Origin: Hybos culiciformis
Taxonomy: Eukaryota > Arthropoda > Insecta > Diptera > Hybotidae
Assembly (NCBI GenBank): GCA_964007475.1
Contig: OZ023275.1
Coordinates: forward strand, 16,595,829 to 16,659,828
Reading direction: 5' to 3'
Length of the DNA: 64,000 nucleotides
Both the position numbers and the translations under genes were made by a program. The notes under the pieces were generated by a model. It was not told the DNA's origin. It saw nothing but the letters and a program-made list of their open reading frames with translations, and did not search any database. Each line of letters opens with the position of its first letter. The stretch's first letter is position 1. Below are positions 11,414-20,990 of the stretch, piece after piece.

Positions 11414-12402
11414 AGGGTTGGACTGGCTCACCGGGACACCGGGAAATTTCCCGGTGGGCTGGTAATATTTGGGCCGATAAATTAAAACTTTTTATTACTA
11501 ATTATTTTAAAGATACAATGGAATCTGATTTAAACATATTTTGATTGGAAATGATTTTGGGAAAGAATCTAAGTATAATAACTTCGAAAGTACGGTACTT
11601 AGTGCTAAACAATAAAACTTTGAAAATGCTGTAAACAGGAAAGTTAAATTCAGAAAAATATGTTAAATAAAAAAAAAAACAGGGTAAAACAAATATTTGT
11701 TAATTGATTCGATGAGATTCTAACTCTCTAGTTCTCTTTTGTGCTAAAATATATGAAATGTATGAGATTTCCGTGGCCTGCAACTAATGTGACTTAGATT
11801 TAAATAATTTAAATATTGTTTTAAATTCCAAAATTTTAGTTTATAATCCTCATGTTGTAAAGAAAATCGAATATAGATTATTTATTCAAAAAGTATTATT
11901 AAAATTTAAAGCTCAAAACCCATATTGGAAATCAATTTAAAAATATTTCATAAAAATTTATATTTGAATAGTGTTAGTTGTGTTCCCAGAAAGCAACATT
12001 TATAAAATAAGAAAATTCAGAAATTTATTAAGAAGTTATTGTAACTTGATTGGATCGTTAAAACAGCTAAAGATATATTCTCCTTTCCATTAGAGTGAAA
12101 ATAGACGGATGGGTTCATGATTTACAAATACTTAATTTAATTTATTCCCAATATTCCAATTTAATTAACAATAATTCTTAAAATTTTTCGTTCAGTTTCT
12201 TTACTTTTTTTTATATAGTGTTGAATTAAAAAAATTAGGGAACCTAGTGTTTATAGAAATGCGTATTTACTTGGGCCTATATTCTAAATAAGCATTGCAT
12301 TTTTTTATATAGAGAGGTGGATAAGCAATTTTTTTTTTATATAGAGAAAAGGGCCGGTAGACCAAAACTTCCCGGTTTAATTTTTATAGCCAGTCCAACC
12401 CT
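11414..12402. mobile_element. hAT-like non-autonomous DNA element, about 989 bp
   Basis: The ends are a perfect 15-bp inverted repeat, AGGGTTGGACTGGCT at 11414-11428 and its complement at 12388-12402. Just inside are GC-rich subterminal motifs: CCGGGAAATTTCCCGG on the left and TTCCCGG plus GGGCCGG on the right. The right end reads CCCTG, matching the CAGGG...CCCTG convention of hAT elements; the left end has TAGGG, one base off. A clean 8-bp TSD is not visible (AGAACAAT versus GAAGTCAT). The interior is AT-rich with no transposase frame. A duplicated TTTTTTATATAGAGA lies near 12302-12350. The termini support hAT; the missing TSD suggests an old copy. Confidence 0.75.
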
Positions 12403-12502
12403 GAAGTCATGGTGTAAATTTGAAAACGATCGGTTGAGCGGTTTAGGAGTCTATTAGGAACAGACAAAGAGACAAGTTCGCTTTTATATATTAGAAAAGA
12501 AG
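12403..12502 (+). repeat. Unassigned dispersed-repeat tail next to the hAT-like element
   Basis: This segment (GATCGGTTGAGCGGTTTAGG, then GACAAAGAGACAAGTTCGC and TTTTATATATTAG) is less AT-rich than its flanks. It resembles the 3' tails of old dispersed retroelements in insect genomes, as I recall them. No coding sequence accompanies it and the family cannot be named from this window. Confidence 0.45.
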
Positions 12503-15500
12503 ATTCTTTAATATCAATAAAAAACCAATAGATTTTTTACTCCTCTTTTTACTACTAAATGAAGCATACATAGGTAAATATGTATATGCATTATATAGGT
12601 AAATATGTATGGATACCGGATATAAGAGATTTTTAATTTGTTGGATTTTTCTATTCAGAAGGATAAAAACGATTTGAAGTATTATTTAAATACAATATTT
12701 TCTATGAAAGATACCAACTGCTAAGAAAAATTCAATTTATATTAATCTTTTTCATTACTTCAAATATAACCCTTAAATATATACGCATAATACATATCAA
12801 TATTTTGTTATATTGTGTTAATACATTTATATGGTATTACACTCTCCAACCATATGTTGTTTCCAAACATTATGCTCTGTAACGATATACGAAACTATTT
12901 AGGTAGAACATTATTTATTAAATATTTTTTTTAAATGATTGTAATAATAGAAATGTTGTAGGATGTCCTTTAAAATAATTTCCTATGTTTAATATAAAAA
13001 TATTATTTATAGTTAAGTTTTAGTGAACTAACTAGGTATGTTGTATCTTTATGTTATACATGTGCAAATGCAACGTAGTATATACATTATATATATTATT
13101 TCTTTTGGACTATAAAATGTTATCTTTCATCCTAAAGAAAATGAACTAATCACTTTTGTATGTTTTTTGAAAAATTTAGAAATATTTTATATGTTAGGTA
13201 ATTTACATTATTGTTTACATTCGAAAAGTTATATTCAGAATTTAATCTCATTTATACAATCTGTGTAATGTGCACACAAAAATTTGAAATTGACGAGCAC
13301 AATAAAAATTAAATTTATGTGGAACTGCAGTTCGAAATTCAAATTATTTAGCATCACTAACTGCATATAAATTTGAAAATTCACAAACCAATTGCTTGTT
13401 ATTTTTGTTGTTTAAACCTATAATTAAGTATTAATAAAATGTACACAAAGAATAATATTACAGAAATAATATATTATTATGATGATATAAACTTATTCAG
13501 AGATTATCTACTCAATAATTCTCATTTTTTATTTCATTCGATCACCAAAAATAAATTAATACTGAATTTTGCAATTCGTTATTTCATTTAATTGAAAATA
13601 AACATATATATGATTTTTTTTTAATATTTGTGTTGAACTTTTATTCTTCTTGTTTTTTTTTTTTGTACATACATATCTACCTACTTTTTTTTTTTCATTT
13701 CCATTAAGAGTTTATTAAAACATCCCTTGAGTTGTTGGCTAGACATAGCTTTTATTGTAATTAAATTTGAAAAAAAAACTTCCGCTTTTCATGTATCATT
13801 CATAATTTTATTTTAAATATTATTTGAAAGAATCAATTATCAACTATACGTTTCAATAAAAAATGACATGAAAAAATACGAAGAGTCAAAGTAATAAATT
13901 ATTTCTGAAATATAGTATATACTGGTACATTTTTTTTACATTATAAATCCTCTTGAGAGCCAGAATGTGTGCTTTGTTTATTTCCATTTAATCTAAAGGC
14001 TGAGCTTATTAGTTAGAGAACTAGACGTTCACATGTAGGTTTACATATATTTTTTCAGATTGTACTCATATGTAAAACCTCAGGAAAAAACTTTTATTGA
14101 AATTCAGATAATTCGAAAATCACCACAGAAATGTCATGACAATTTCATCTTTAATTGAAACTGATGACTTGTTATAAGATATTATATGGAAAAACCACAC
14201 GTATTTAGATGGTCGTTATACTCTATGTAGATTTATACTAAATTTTATTCTTCAACAACTATTGTACGACATAATGTGTTATAAGATTTTAGAAAATTTT
14301 ATATGTGTGTACGGGAGAATAATGCTTGTGGAGAAGACTATTCCGGTTTCCAACAAAATAATTTTATTATTTAAAAAAAGTACTTGACAATGAAAGTATT
14401 TTTATATTAAGCCCTACTAAAATTAAGACAATAAAATGAAATTTAAAGGAAAATTGGTAATAAATCATTCAATATAAAATTGATTCTATGTTGAAAATCT
14501 CATAAATAATTATGTTATATTAAAATATCTATGTACATAATCCATAATAATAAGTTGAATTTATGTTTTGAATAAAAATAACAAAAAAATTTTCCTTTTG
14601 AATACTAAATGAACAAACACAATATAGAAGAAAATGAAAAAATTACAGTTTTATCTTCTTAACTTTTTCAATAAATAGTTATTAAATTTATCTTTCAATT
14701 TTTCTGTATTTTTTTGAGGCAGAAAACAAAAAATTTCGAGAAACGTGATAAATTTTTGTAGTCTTACATCTTTTACATATAAGTCGAAAAAAACACATCT
14801 TTAGATTAAACTTAATTGATTAACCTTTATTTGTTTCCCAAGCTTTGTAATTTTTAGGTTTTGTACATACGTAAATGTGGTTTAGGGTATTAATTAATCA
14901 AACCCAAACCAGCACATCCAAAAAATTACTATTTAGAAAGAAACCTAGAAATGAACTAACTCATCAGCTACATTATCAAACTCCTCTTTAAATTAAAAAT
15001 TAAAAATTTTAGCTAGGTCATAAAGAATTGATGATTTAGTCGTAATTTACCTACTTATATATTTTCCCATTTATTATATATCTAGTTAGTCCCTTGACAA
15101 AGTCATAGTGTGTATGTTATTTTTATCTATATTGTAAACTAGCTATACAAATAAATATTAAAGGTTTCAAAATAAAAATACATTATATTTGTGATATATT
15201 TAAATTTTTTGACTTTTTGATGGATATATTTTTTAATATGGGTATTGGGAAAAAACATTTTAAAATGAGCAAATATTATCCTCCTTTTTTACATTATAAA
15301 ATAATTTCCTTTTCACACTTTCACATTTAATCTAATTTAATATTCATCCAAATACAAACTTAACATTTAGAAAATACAAATAATATTTAAAGAACTGAAA
15401 GGAACAACTTTAAGTAGAACTATACAACTTTAAAATTGGAATGTAGAATTCATTGTGGAGAATTGATCCAAAATTTGATCTAAGCTGCAATATTTTTAAT

Positions 15501-15639
15501 TTTCTAAGAAAAAATACAAGCTTTGTAAATATTTAGAATAAAGTTATAGATATTTTATTTAAAGCGTTATCGAGCGAGATATCTGTGTATGTAGAAATAA
15601 TTGATTTAAAATCAAAACGGTAGGAAGTTAAATTCTAAC
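12503..15639. other. AT-rich stretch, no gene seen
   Basis: Contains a duplicated ATAGGTAAATATGTAT (12569 and about 12595) and several poly-T runs near 13615-13695. No longer frame, RNA gene or element terminus is recognised. Confidence 0.55.
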
Positions 15640-15883
15640 TACACAGAAAAAAATTTGCTCGTACTCATTACGTCAAAAAAGTTCGTTAATGACATTCTCG
15701 TTAAGATAACGAAAAATAATAAATAATTACGTTTTTGTAACGTAAATTTCGTTTATTTTCTTATTACGAACATTTTTTTCATTTTGAGTACTCGTTAAAA
15801 AAGTTCGTTATCGTTAAATACGGGAAACAAAATTTTCAATCCATACAGAACTTATATTTTCCATTTTACACATTGCCGTAAAT

Positions 15884-15956
15884 GTAGTTCATAGCTCAGT
15901 GGCAGAGTTGATGGATTGCAATGTTTAGGACAGTGGTTCGAAGCTACAAGCGGGCA
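15884..15956 (+). pseudogene. tRNA-Cys-like module inside TIR element copy A
   Basis: A Pol III A box TAGCTCAGTGG lies at 15892-15902 and a B box GGTTCGAAGCT at 15935-15945. The segment GGATTGCAATG retains GCA (15918-15920) where tRNA-Cys has its anticodon. The arms do not all pair and the B-box end is altered, so it is not a functional tRNA. The internal promoter could still recruit Pol III. Assignment to tRNA-Cys is by eye, from the D-arm and anticodon-loop similarity. Confidence 0.7.
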
Positions 15957-16245
15957 TAAAAAAAATTATTAAAAAAAAATTAAATAAAAAAAAAAATTTT
16001 AAAAATAAATAAAAAAAATAGAAACATAAATAAAAAAAATTAATAAATAAAAAAAAATTAATAAATAAAAAAAAATAAATAAAATAAAAAAAAAAAATAA
16101 AATAAAAAAAAATAAAAAAAAATTAAAAAAAAATAAAAAAATAAAAAAAATAAAATAAAAAAAAAAAAAATTAAAAAAAATAAATACATAAATAAAAAAT
16201 AAATAAATAAAAAATTAAATAAATAATAAAAAAAAATTTTGTATA
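15957..16245. repeat. A-rich low-complexity tract
   Basis: Almost pure A runs broken by single or paired T (AAATAAAA-type) directly follow the tRNA-like module, as an A-rich tail follows a SINE head. The 66-codon minus-strand frame over it is low complexity. Confidence 0.9.
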
Positions 16246-16440
16246 GTAAATTTTTTTTTTCGTATTTGCGGTGTTTTTGCTGAAGAATTTGAAAGGTTTT
16301 TCGTTTTGGGGTATAACGAACTTTTTTAACGAACTACGAGCTTTTTTCAACGAAATGTTCGTTGTAGCCAAAATAACGAATTGTTCGTTAATTTTAACGA
16401 ATTATTTAGTTATTAGTACGAGCAAATTTTTTTCTGTGTA

Positions 16441-17431
16441 CTTATGTATCCAGCTTCTATTGTAGATGTAACTGCCATTTTTTGAATTAAATTTGACGCA
16501 TTTTGTTATTTGATGTGTACAGAACGTAATCCATTCACTCTTTGGTTATCTCTGATATGGTTATGTATATCTTGTATGTGTACGACATGTACAAAATGTT
16601 TTTTTTTTACATAGAATTATGTAAAATAAATCCAAAAAAGTATCTTATAAATAAAAAGTTAAATTGGAAACGAATAACTTTTATTTCGTTTTAAAAACTA
16701 ATAAAATATCCAATTTTCAAATATCTAAAATTTGCTTATTTGAAAATATTTTGGCCAGAATAAAATTTGTTGATTGATACTACCGTTCTATACATCTTTA
16801 CTTTATTACACAACGTGTTTGCAGGCCTAGACGGATGGATTCGTAAATATCATTTTACAATCATTTATCTATCCTCCGACAACCTAACGTTATCTTACTT
16901 AGATCTTTAAATACTTAATATACAGAAAGAGGATATACTTTTTAAACCAAAGGCACATCGTTTTGTTACAAAATTTTTGTATAAGCATTTTTTAAAAATT
17001 TTATTAAATTCTTTGAATTTGAGATAAAACTTTTTAATCCTTTAATATCCTTGACATTTTTCTTATTTCCAAAAAATGTAGAAAAATATTAGATTTTATA
17101 TTGACAGATCATGTTGTATATTCCTTTTGAAATTAGGGGGAAATTAAAAATAAATTTCGAACAGCAGAAAAATATTTATTTTTTTAATAAAAAATTAAAA
17201 AAGAAATATGTTTTCAAGTTTCAAAAGTAAAACCACGTTATTAATTCTAACCACGATTTCCCATTTTTTGTTTCTTTTGAAAGGTAAACTTAATAAAGTC
17301 ATCTGTGTTTTTCCTTTTATTTTCAAATTTCAAGATTTAAAAAAGTAAGTATAAAAAAAGTTCTGAGAAACAAGAAGTTAAATACTACGTGTTGTTAGTT
17401 ATTACTATGTCGAAAAAATATATGAATGCAG

Positions 17432-17446
<15 letters not shown>
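16441..17446. other. AT-rich stretch, no gene seen
   Basis: Nothing beyond short poly-A/T runs. A slightly richer segment near 16820-16890 (CAGGCCTAGACGGATGGATT) is unassigned. Confidence 0.5.

Positions 17447-17507
<61 letters not shown>
17447..17507. repeat. (TA)n microsatellite
   Basis: About 30 uninterrupted TA units follow a 16-base A run. Such arrays are length-unstable and prone to assembly error. Confidence 0.95.
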
Positions 17508-17509
<2 letters not shown>

Positions 17510-17811
17510 ATTTACTATAAACCTACATACATACGTATATAATTCGCAAAGAAAAAAAAAACACTTACATTTTTAATATAAAACAGTTCCAAGTTAATAT
17601 AATTTGAGCTAAGCTAACTTTCTGGGGTTGAAAATGTCTTTGACAACGGTTTGTTATAAATAATAAGGTAGATAGATATAAAAAGAAAAATTTTGAGATT
17701 GATAATAATTATAAAAGATTCGAATTAATGAAAAATTTAGCTTTTGTTACACCCAAAATTTCATCCACCACATTTAATCTTGGTTCAGTGGTCCATCTCT
17801 CTCAATTTAAC

Positions 17812-17863
17812 AATGAGGACTTATGCTTATTACTCTAAAATGAGGACTTATGCTTATTACTCT
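17812..17863. repeat. 27-bp tandem duplication
   Basis: AATGAGGACTTATGCTTATT plus five more bases occurs at 17812 and again at 17839, period 27, about 160 bp upstream of the LINE. Confidence 0.9.
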
Positions 17864-18022
17864 TTTCATCCCCATTCAAATCTCAGTTTGTGTTCACTAT
17901 ATCACCTTTTCTAAACATTCTAATACACAAATCCAATATATTTTATTCAGTTCCCCATTCAAATTGATGTTCTAAAGTCTATTTAAGTAGGAAATATTTT
18001 CGACTTTAGCTCAATATTCAAC

Positions 18023-18036
18023 ATAATATAAATTTA
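18023..18036. repeat. 5' target-site duplication of the LINE (14 bp)
   Basis: ATAATATAAATTTA here is identical to 19594-19607 just past the LINE tail. Confidence 0.88.
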
Positions 18037-19593
18037 TAAAAAATCTGCTACAGATTTTCGCCCTATTTCTATTCTTCCCGCTTTTTCTAAAATTTTTGAA
18101 ATTATAGCTAAAGACCAAATCCTTAAACATATCGATGAACACTCGCTCCTGTCTAAGTACCAATCAGGATTTAGGAAAAACCATAGTACTACTACTACAA
18201 TTCTAGATATCACTGAACACATTCGTAGAGGTATTGATAGAAGATTGGTAACAGTCCTCCTTATGCTGGACTTTAGTAAGGCCTTTGATAGAATTAATCA
18301 TGCGATTCTCTGTGCGAAGTTGAAAAGTAAATTCGGTTTTTCTGCTAGGGCTACCAACTTATGTTTTTCTATTATGCACAACAGGGTGCAGCGAGTTTTT
18401 CTTGATGGCAAACTTTCTGATGTTGTCGAGCTAGAGAAGGGTATTGCTCAGGGCACCATTTTAGGACCACTATTTTTCTCCCTCTTCATAAATGATTTAC
18501 CTGAAGTGGTCCCTGATAATATTTTACATATGTTTGCGGACGATGTTCAACTACTCCACTCTTTTGATTTGGATTCACAAAATATTGGTATTGACACCAT
18601 TAATCTTTTTTTATCTAAAATAAATACTTGGGCCAGTAATAATGATTTTGTATTAAATAATTCTAAAACGCAGGCTATTGCTTTTTTCAACAGAAATATC
18701 GATCATTTGCTAGACCCAATTAAACTTTGTGGGTCTCAAATTGCACTATCCGCTAAGGTTAAAAGCCTTGGCATTATTCTTGACAGAACACTCCATTTTG
18801 ATGACCACATCAGCATGATAACCTCCAAAGTGTCTCAAAAACTCAGATGTCTGTTTAGTGCTAAAATATTCCTGTCAAAGGAGGTAAAGGCTAGATTGGT
18901 GAAGAGTATTATCATGCCCCACTTTTGTTATGGCTGTGAAATTTTCTCCTCTGCTACCGAAACATCTCTAAGACGACTAAAAGTTTGTTTTAATAGAGCA
19001 ATTAGATATGTTTTTTCGCTTAAGCCTAGATCGCACGTTTCCCATTTCGTAAAGGAATTTATTGATTCAAACTTCAGTGATTATCTTTTAATAAGATCTA
19101 TGCTTTTGTATTTTAAAATAAGACAATCTAATCAACCAATATATATAGCTGAAAGATTTCAATCACTTCGGTCCACCAGATCAATCAATCTATTAATTCC
19201 ACTTCAAAGAACTGCTTATATGAGTAAGAGCTTCACCGCCAGAGTATCTCTTACTTGGAATTCTTTACCTTCAACTTTAAAAAATTCAGAAAGCTTTCAT
19301 CAATTTAAAAGTAATATTACCACTTATTTCAATAGTTTAAATTAAATTCTTATTCATTTGCGTTTTAGTGACCCCGAACCTTATTTCCGGTTTTAATTAT
19401 TTTATTTATTAACGTTTATATGTGGGTGTTGTTTCTTAAGGCAAATTTTTATTTTTTAGTTTTAATTTGTAGGATTAGTTTTAGTAACATATGAGCATAA
19501 TTGTATAATAACCTTTTTATAAACTACTACTCAATTGTAATAAGCTTTAAAGCTTGAATTGTGAATTAAAGAATTTTTTAAATAAAATAAAAA
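18037..19593 (+). mobile_element. 5'-truncated Jockey/I-type non-LTR retrotransposon (LINE)
   Basis: The insertion runs from mid reverse transcriptase to an A-rich 3' end (AAATAAAATAAAAAAT) and is bounded by perfect 14-bp TSDs. That is the standard signature of target-primed reverse transcription with 5' truncation. The endonuclease domain, ORF1 and 5' UTR are absent. A 3' UTR of about 250 bp (19346-19593) ends in AATAAA-type sequence. The intact TSD and unbroken frame suggest a fairly recent insertion. It cannot move itself, but its presence implies that full-length relatives were active in this genome. Confidence 0.93.
18038..19345 (+). CDS. Partial LINE ORF2: reverse transcriptase and C-terminal region, 435 residues
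   Basis: The frame opens at the truncation point (stop at 18029-18031, inside the TSD) and runs without a break to TAA at 19343-19345. Residues 6-11 are DFRPIS, the conserved entry to the fingers of Jockey/I-type reverse transcriptases, followed by YQSGFRKNHST. Motif A is LDFSKAFD with the catalytic Asp near residue 78, motif B is GIAQGTILGPLFFSLFINDL near 135-154, and motif C is FADD at 166-169. The C-terminal region has TWNSLPSTL, common in Jockey/CR1-like ORF2 ends. All catalytic Asp residues are present. There is no in-element ATG at its 5' edge, so calling a start at the TTG of 18245 would drop true RT sequence. It would copy RNA into DNA at a nicked target, but without the endonuclease it is dead on arrival. 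GC content is clearly above the flanks. Confidence 0.95.
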   Translation, partial: KKSATDFRPISILPAFSKIFEIIAKDQILKHIDEHSLLSKYQSGFRKNHSTTTTILDITEHIRRGIDRRLVTVLLMLDFSKAFDRINHAILCAKLKSKFGFSARATNLCFSIMHNRVQRVFLDGKLSDVVELEKGIAQGTILGPLFFSLFINDLPEVVPDNILHMFADDVQLLHSFDLDSQNIGIDTINLFLSKINTWASNNDFVLNNSKTQAIAFFNRNIDHLLDPIKLCGSQIALSAKVKSLGIILDRTLHFDDHISMITSKVSQKLRCLFSAKIFLSKEVKARLVKSIIMPHFCYGCEIFSSATETSLRRLKVCFNRAIRYVFSLKPRSHVSHFVKEFIDSNFSDYLLIRSMLLYFKIRQSNQPIYIAERFQSLRSTRSINLLIPLQRTAYMSKSFTARVSLTWNSLPSTLKNSESFHQFKSNITTYFNSLN

Positions 19594-19607
19594 ATAATAT
19601 AAATTTA
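19594..19607. repeat. 3' target-site duplication of the LINE (14 bp)
   Basis: ATAATATAAATTTA directly follows the A-rich tail and is identical to 18023-18036. Confidence 0.88.
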
Positions 19608-20509
19608 ATTCATTAAACTTTATTTAATATAATGAAAATTATCCATTTTCAAATTCCATGTCTAAAAATTTTCGTAAAATTTCAGACGGTATATAAAAAT
19701 TGTTGCATATTGAATCCTTTCTTTTCACTTAACTAATATTATTATATTAATAACTAAAAAATAATAAAAAAAAATTCAATTATCTTTTAAAATTGTAAAA
19801 TTTTTTAAACCCTTTAAAAAAATAATGTATAGTTAAAAATAATAATGTTCATTTAAATTTTTCATTTTCTTTCATTATCGTGTCTTGTCACCGACCGCAA
19901 TTATAAAATTTCATGTTATACATATATAGCTATAATCAGCTCTAAAGGAAGAAAATGTCTTTGCAGAAATAAGAAAAAAATATTAGGTAGGTAGGTATTT
20001 GCTATGCTCTTTTCATGAAAAATATTTCCTTGAATATTATACATACATATGTACATATAATATAATAATATTTATATAATTAAAATAATTTAATAAGCTT
20101 TTTCAAAATGAGAAATTATTTTTAAAAATATATATTTCAACAAATTCTATACTTATAAAAATCAGTTATAAAAAATATTTTTTTTTTACATAACTCTTAA
20201 TTTAAGAATTGCATAATTCTCTTTGTTCGTATATACTTTTGTCTTAAAAATACTTCAATTAAATTTTTGAACTTCTGAATCTAGTCTAATGTATTACCTA
20301 CAGTACATTGCATGCTTTTTCTTTTTTTTAGTATTAAACCTTGGGATCCATTTTTAATTTTTTTTTTTTTAAATTATGAAACTATGTATGCATATAGTAA
20401 AATATTTGAATATTTTGTTTTTAAACTTGCAGAAGAAATAATAATTTTCTGATGTTATAAAAATTCGTTCATAAACTTTTATTATTTTATGAAAAAACCA
20501 CAATTCATG
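19608..20509. other. AT-rich stretch, no gene seen
   Basis: Contains a GGTAGGTAGGTA run near 19987 and a TACATACATATGTACATATA run near 20040. No frame or element end is recognised. Confidence 0.55.
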
Positions 20510-20824
20510 AAAAAAAAAACACACGAAGCAGTCATAGAACTGCCTACAGAAGTTTATACTTAAAAAATTTAAACTATGAAATAACAGTGGCTACAAATGA
20601 CAGTACAAAATGTAAATTAAAATATTTTTATTTTCATTTTTTAATAAACCCTGTTGGGACTTATTATCCCAGAACATTCTGCGACATCTGGCAACACCAC
20701 CATTACAAAAATGGGTTTGTACTCAGCAGACTATCATTTGTAGCCACTATTAATTCATAGTTTAAATTTTTAAGTATAAACTTCTGTAGGCAGTTGTATG
20801 ACTGCTTCGTGTGTTTTTTTTTTT
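20510..20824. mobile_element. Long-hairpin MITE-like element, 91-nt arms
   Basis: The arms 20510-20600 and 20734-20824 are inverted copies, about four differences in the 81 nt outside the A/T runs. The outer ends are A10-CACACGAAGCAGTCATA and its complement. The loop of about 133 nt (20601-20733) has no coding frame; it contains CCTGTTGGGACTTATTATCC. No clear TSD is visible. The right arm abuts the 105-bp satellite. RNA from either strand would fold into a long double-stranded stem, so it could feed siRNA or miRNA-like processing (inference). The terminal sequence does not allow a superfamily call. Confidence 0.8.
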
Positions 20825-20990
20825 ATATTTTGAGCCAGGACGACTCTAAAAGTAGCTAGCTACCTAAAACTTTTGGGCAGGTAATCTTTATTTCACCGGC
20901 GCTACCTATTTATAAAACATTTTTTTTTGCATATTTTAAGCAGGGAAGACCCTAACCATAGCTCCCTCTCCAAAATTTTTGGTCAGGTAA
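20824..20990 (+). repeat. Satellite units of about 105 bp, left of the 12-bp array
   Basis: Two units start TATATTTTGAGCCAGGACGA (20824) and CATATTTTAAGCAGGGAAGA (20930). Both continue through AAAATTTTTGG-like and CAGGTAAT motifs. The first also has TTTCACCGG then CTACCTATT. The second unit is cut at GGTCAGGTAA by the 12-bp array. Related units resume after the array. Confidence 0.8.

Larger units (their letters stand above)
15640..16440 (+). mobile_element. TIR element with internal tRNA-Cys-like module (copy A), 801 bp
   Basis: The termini match perfectly for about 26 bp: TACACAGAAAAAAATTTGCT followed by CGTACT, inverted at both ends. Subterminal regions of up to about 190 bp carry repeated GTTCGTTA motifs, mostly sense on the left and complementary on the right, including a paired CGTTAAAAAAGTTCGTTA block. 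Between them lie a tRNA-like module (15884-15956) and an A/T-only tract (15957-16245). There is no transposase. A TSD is uncertain; ACT on both sides is possible if the end is ACACAG. The same module plus A-rich tract recurs inside 33092-33860. The element combines DNA-transposon ends with a SINE-like body; which machinery moved it is unknown. Confidence 0.8.

Noticed and set aside
11206..11415. 69-codon frame rich in Cys and Gln
   Set aside because: Its repetitive half is the translation of the 13-bp tandem array.
15884..15956. Functional tRNA-Cys gene
   Set aside because: A and B boxes and the GCA triplet are present, but the stems do not pair throughout, and the module lies inside a repeated TIR element with an A-rich tract.
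17447..17507. TA-rich run considered as a replication or matrix-attachment signal
   Set aside because: It is a plain dinucleotide microsatellite; nothing else around it supports such a role.
18034..18222. Minus-strand frame over the start of the LINE
   Set aside because: It is antisense to conserved reverse transcriptase sequence read on the plus strand.
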